Origin: Planctomycetales bacterium
GTDB taxonomy: Bacteria; Planctomycetota; Planctomycetia; Isosphaerales; Isosphaeraceae
Direction of reading: 5' to 3'
Length of the DNA stretch: 37,129 bases
NCBI GenBank assembly: GCA_027459775.1
Contig: DAIDHE010000123.1
Location: 1 to 37,129, forward strand
A model generated the notes under the pieces. The model was given only the letters and a program-made list of their open reading frames with translations, had not been told where the DNA came from and did no database searches. Position numbers and translations under genes: made by a program. Of the stretch, positions 34,647-37,129 are shown piece by piece (position 1 is the first letter of the stretch; each line of letters starts with the position of its first letter).

Positions 34647-36776
34647 TCACATCCCGGCCAGGGCCTCGAGCATGCTATCGGGGGCGGGGGCGTATTCGAG
34701 CGGTTCCATCGTATAGCCCGCCCGCCCCTGGCTCAGGCTGCGGACGGCCGTCGAGTAGCCGAACATCTTCTCGAGCGGCGCCCGGGCGTCGATCACCATC
34801 AACTTGCCCCGGCTCGACGTCTGGTCGATGAGCGCCCGCCGGCTCGAAAGGTCGGCGGTGATTCCCCCCAGATAGTCCTCCGGCGTCACGACCTCGATCC
34901 GCATGATCGGCTCGAGCAGCACCGAGCCCGCCTCCTGGACGGCCTTGCGCAGGGCGTCGCCGGCGGCGAACCGGAACGCCAGCTCGTTGGAATCGACGTC
35001 GTGCACGTCGCCATCGGTAAGCACGACCTTGAGATCAACCAGCGGATACCCCGTCCGACCGCCCGACTTGGCCTCCTCGCGCAGGCCCGCCTCGATCGCC
35101 GGGACGAATTCCGCCGGAATCACGCCCCCCTTGAGCTTGTTCACGAACCGGAGCACAGGCGCCCCCTTGGGCTGGGTCTCGGGCTCGACGTCGATCGTCA
35201 CCCGCGCGAACAGCCCCGAGCCCCCCGTCTGCCGGATACAGCTCCCCTCGACCCGCTTGACCGCCCGCTTGATCGTCTCGCGATAGCTCACACGCGGCCG
35301 ACCCACGTGGACCTTCAACCGAAAATCGCGGATCATCCGATTCTTGAGAATCTCAAGGTGCAGCTCGCCCATCCCCGAAATCAACGTCTGGCCGGTCTCT
35401 TCGTTGACCCGGAACGTGAACGTCGGATCTTCACGCGCAAGCGCGATCAAGGTGTCGGCGAGCTTCCCCTTGTCGGCCGAGCTCACCGGCTCGATCGACA
35501 TGCTCATGACCGTCTCGGGGAATTCGATCCGCTCGAGCAAGATCGGATGGGCGGCGTCGCACAGGGTGTCGCCGGTGACCGAATCCTTGAGCCCCACGAT
35601 CCCCACGATATCCCCCGCGAGCGCCTCCGCGATCTGTTCGCGGTCGTCGGCCCGGATATGATAGAGCCGCGAGCAGTTTTCCTTCTTATCCTTGCCAGGG
35701 TTGTACACCCGGCTCCCCGCCTTGAGCCGCCCCGAATAGATCCGCGCGAACGAAAGATCGCCGTGGGCGTCGTTGGTGATCTTGAAGACCAGGGCCGCGA
35801 ACGGACCGTCAGGGTCGGGCCCGCGCGTGATCTCGGTCCCCTTCTTGGGGTGCGTCCCCGCGACCGGCGGCCGATCGAGCGGGCTGGGAAGATAAAGCGC
35901 GACCGCGTCCAGCAGCCGCTGCACGCCCACGTAACGCAGGCTCGAACCGCACAAAACCGGATGCGCCTGCCCCGTCAGCGTCACCCGCCGCAGCGCCGCC
36001 TCAATGTCCGCCGGCGCAAGATCGCCACCTTCGAGATGAGACATGTAAATGTCTGTAAATTTTTCGTCCTTTTCCGAGAGCGAATTGAGCAGCCGCTCGC
36101 GCCACAGCTCGGCGTCGGGCAACACCGAGTCGGGGATGGGAACCTCGGTGATGGTCGAGCCCAGATCCTCGGTCTTGTAATAGAGGGCTCGCATCGTGAT
36201 CAGGTCGATCAGCCCCTGGAATTCGCCCATGCTCCCCTCGGGCCCCGCGCCGATGGGGATCTGGACGGGGATCGGATGGCTGTCGACCAGCCGATCGCCG
36301 ATCTCGTCGTAGACCCGTTCAAACTCCGCCCCGATGCGGTCGAGCTTGTTGATGAAGCAGATCCGCGGCACCCGGTACTTGGCGGCCTGCCGCCAGACCG
36401 TCTCGCTCTGGGCCTCGACCCCCTCGACGGCCGAGAACACGACGACGGCGCCGTCGAGCACCCGCAGCGAACGCTCGACCTCGGCCGTGAAATCGACGTG
36501 GCCGGGAGTGTCGATGATGTTGATCAGGATCGGCTTGCCGGCGGAGTCTTTCCAGCGGCAGGTGATCGCCGCCGCCACGATCGTGATGCCGCGCTCGCGC
36601 TCTTCCTCGAGATAGTCGGTCGTCGTATTCCCCTTGTCGACGTCCCCCATCCGGTGGATCTCGCCGGTGTAGTACAGAATTCGCTCGGTCGTCGTCGTCT
36701 TGCCCGCGTCGATGTGCGCGATGATCCCGATGTTGCGAATCGAAGCCAGAGCGGAATGTGAGGCGTCGCTGTCCAT
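34647..36776 (-). CDS. fusA: Translation elongation factor G, EF-G2-like
   Basis: The product is 709 aa from the ATG at 36776; a longer frame upstream is not family-like. The G domain shows the P-loop AHIDAGKT (residues 20-27), ERERGIT with flanking Thr residues, DTPGH (89-93) and NKLD. Domains II-V follow, with GMGELHLEILKNRM in domain III. The effector region GDVDKGNTTTDYLEEERERG and the C-terminal GYSTAVRSLSQGRAGYTMEP resemble EF-G2/mitochondrial EF-G2-type proteins more than classical EF-G1. EF-G2 types can act in ribosome recycling. That subfamily call is my reading and uncertain; translocation is the default role. Confidence 0.9.
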   Translation of the reverse strand: MDSDASHSALASIRNIGIIAHIDAGKTTTTERILYYTGEIHRMGDVDKGNTTTDYLEEERERGITIVAAAITCRWKDSAGKPILINIIDTPGHVDFTAEVERSLRVLDGAVVVFSAVEGVEAQSETVWRQAAKYRVPRICFINKLDRIGAEFERVYDEIGDRLVDSHPIPVQIPIGAGPEGSMGEFQGLIDLITMRALYYKTEDLGSTITEVPIPDSVLPDAELWRERLLNSLSEKDEKFTDIYMSHLEGGDLAPADIEAALRRVTLTGQAHPVLCGSSLRYVGVQRLLDAVALYLPSPLDRPPVAGTHPKKGTEITRGPDPDGPFAALVFKITNDAHGDLSFARIYSGRLKAGSRVYNPGKDKKENCSRLYHIRADDREQIAEALAGDIVGIVGLKDSVTGDTLCDAAHPILLERIEFPETVMSMSIEPVSSADKGKLADTLIALAREDPTFTFRVNEETGQTLISGMGELHLEILKNRMIRDFRLKVHVGRPRVSYRETIKRAVKRVEGSCIRQTGGSGLFARVTIDVEPETQPKGAPVLRFVNKLKGGVIPAEFVPAIEAGLREEAKSGGRTGYPLVDLKVVLTDGDVHDVDSNELAFRFAAGDALRKAVQEAGSVLLEPIMRIEVVTPEDYLGGITADLSSRRALIDQTSSRGKLMVIDARAPLEKMFGYSTAVRSLSQGRAGYTMEPLEYAPAPDSMLEALAGM

Positions 36777-36922
36777 GATAAGGGTCTCGTGCTCGATCGC
36801 GCGTGGGCTTGGAGGAATCTGGTCTCGCCAATTCCAATTTAGCCTATCCGATCGCGGCCGGGAGGGCGAGACCGAGCGCGCAAGGGCAAGTTGCAGGGCA
36901 AGCGTCCCACCTGCCTCGCGGG

Positions 36923-36942
36923 AAAAGCGCGCCGCGGCGCGC
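36923..36942 (-). terminator. Intrinsic-terminator-like hairpin after the partial gene at the right edge
   Basis: A perfect 16-bp palindrome (36927-36942, GCGCGCCGCGGCGCGC) can fold into a 6-bp stem with a CGCG loop. On the minus strand it is followed by TTTT (36926-36923). It lies about 40 bp after the stop of the partial gene ending at 36983 and before fusA, so it could end that transcript. The T-run is short. Confidence 0.5.
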
Positions 36943-36982
36943 ACCACAATAAGCGTCCGATCAACTTGTCGTTTGACAGGCC

Positions 36983-37129
36983 CTATGCGGTCGGCGTCAG
37001 GCCGAAGTTCAGACCGGCGACCGACCGGTTCTGAAAAAAGACGTTGTAGGTGACATGGTTGAGCACGCGTCCGTCGAGGGGCTGGACCGGCCGGTTGTTT
37101 GGAAAGAAGTCTGACGCACGAGCCACACG
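36983..37129 (-). CDS. C-terminal end of an unrecognised protein (gene continues beyond the window)
   Basis: From the right edge leftwards one frame is open for 48 codons and ends in TAG at 36983-36985. The text includes ASDFFPNNRPVQPLDGRVLN and YNVFFQNRSVAGLNFGLTPT. I do not recognise a family. Asn/Phe/Val-rich alternation suggests beta structure, perhaps of an exported protein. Coding is supported by the open frame, the terminator-like hairpin just downstream and its position before fusA. Confidence 0.5.
   Translation of the reverse strand, partial: RVARASDFFPNNRPVQPLDGRVLNHVTYNVFFQNRSVAGLNFGLTPTA

Noticed and set aside
35001-36761. 586-codon plus-strand ORF opposite fusA
   Set aside because: Low-complexity Arg/Asp/His-rich translation, mirror of EF-G codons, no motif.

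Overview
The window is G+C-rich DNA that looks like a chromosomal segment of a planctomycete, probably Isosphaeraceae or a relative. That placement is my inference. It rests on the gene mix: a SUMF1/FGE-type domain on a kinase-family C-terminus, a Tat-dependent GFO/IDH/MocA oxidoreductase, an exported squalene-cyclase-repeat protein, RAYT transposase relics, and an S10-spc-alpha ribosomal protein cluster that lacks rpmD, adk and infA. No rRNA, tRNA or CRISPR array was recognised.

Left part (1-3571): a genome-decay zone. The first 17 codons of an IS5-type transposase run off the left edge. Its upstream end abuts the 5'-truncated remains of a large SUMF1-domain protein. Next come three fragments of REP-associated tyrosine transposase (RAYT) genes, separated by short tandem repeats and REP-like imperfect hairpins, and about 30 codons of an AAA-type ATPase that break off exactly at one of these repeats.

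Middle part (3572-15016): accessory and housekeeping genes. On the minus strand hypD-hypA-hypB encode nickel/[NiFe]-hydrogenase maturation factors without hypC, hypE, hypF or structural genes. Then come an unknown protein with an Ada-like Cys motif, a secreted GFO/IDH/MocA oxidoreductase, a DUF255 thioredoxin-like protein behind an exported GH5 glycosidase, a divergent Tat-exported squalene-cyclase-like protein, a zinc-ribbon membrane protein and a HIT-family protein.

Ribosomal cluster (15103-32144, minus strand). In transcription order: rpsJ-rplC-rplD-rplW-rplB-rpsS-rplV-rpsC-rplP-rpmC-rpsQ-rplN-rplX-rplE-rpsN-rpsH-rplF-rplR-rpsE-rplO-secY-map-rpmJ-rpsM-rpsK-rpsD-rpoA-rplQ. A good sigma70-type promoter (TTGACG, 17 bp, TACTAT with an extended -10) sits about 90 bp upstream of rpsJ. 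Four products (S4, S14, L24, L36) carry complete zinc-type Cys sets. rpsC overlaps rplP by 62 bp.

Right part (32145-37129): a divergent promoter region, an acyl-ACP desaturase-like diiron protein, a Phd/VapC-type toxin-antitoxin pair whose toxin gene carries a +1 frameshift, an EF-G that looks closer to the EF-G2 type than to canonical EF-G1, an intrinsic-terminator-like hairpin, and the C-terminal end of an unknown gene. The desaturase and toxin-antitoxin genes separate fusA from rpsJ, and tuf is absent.
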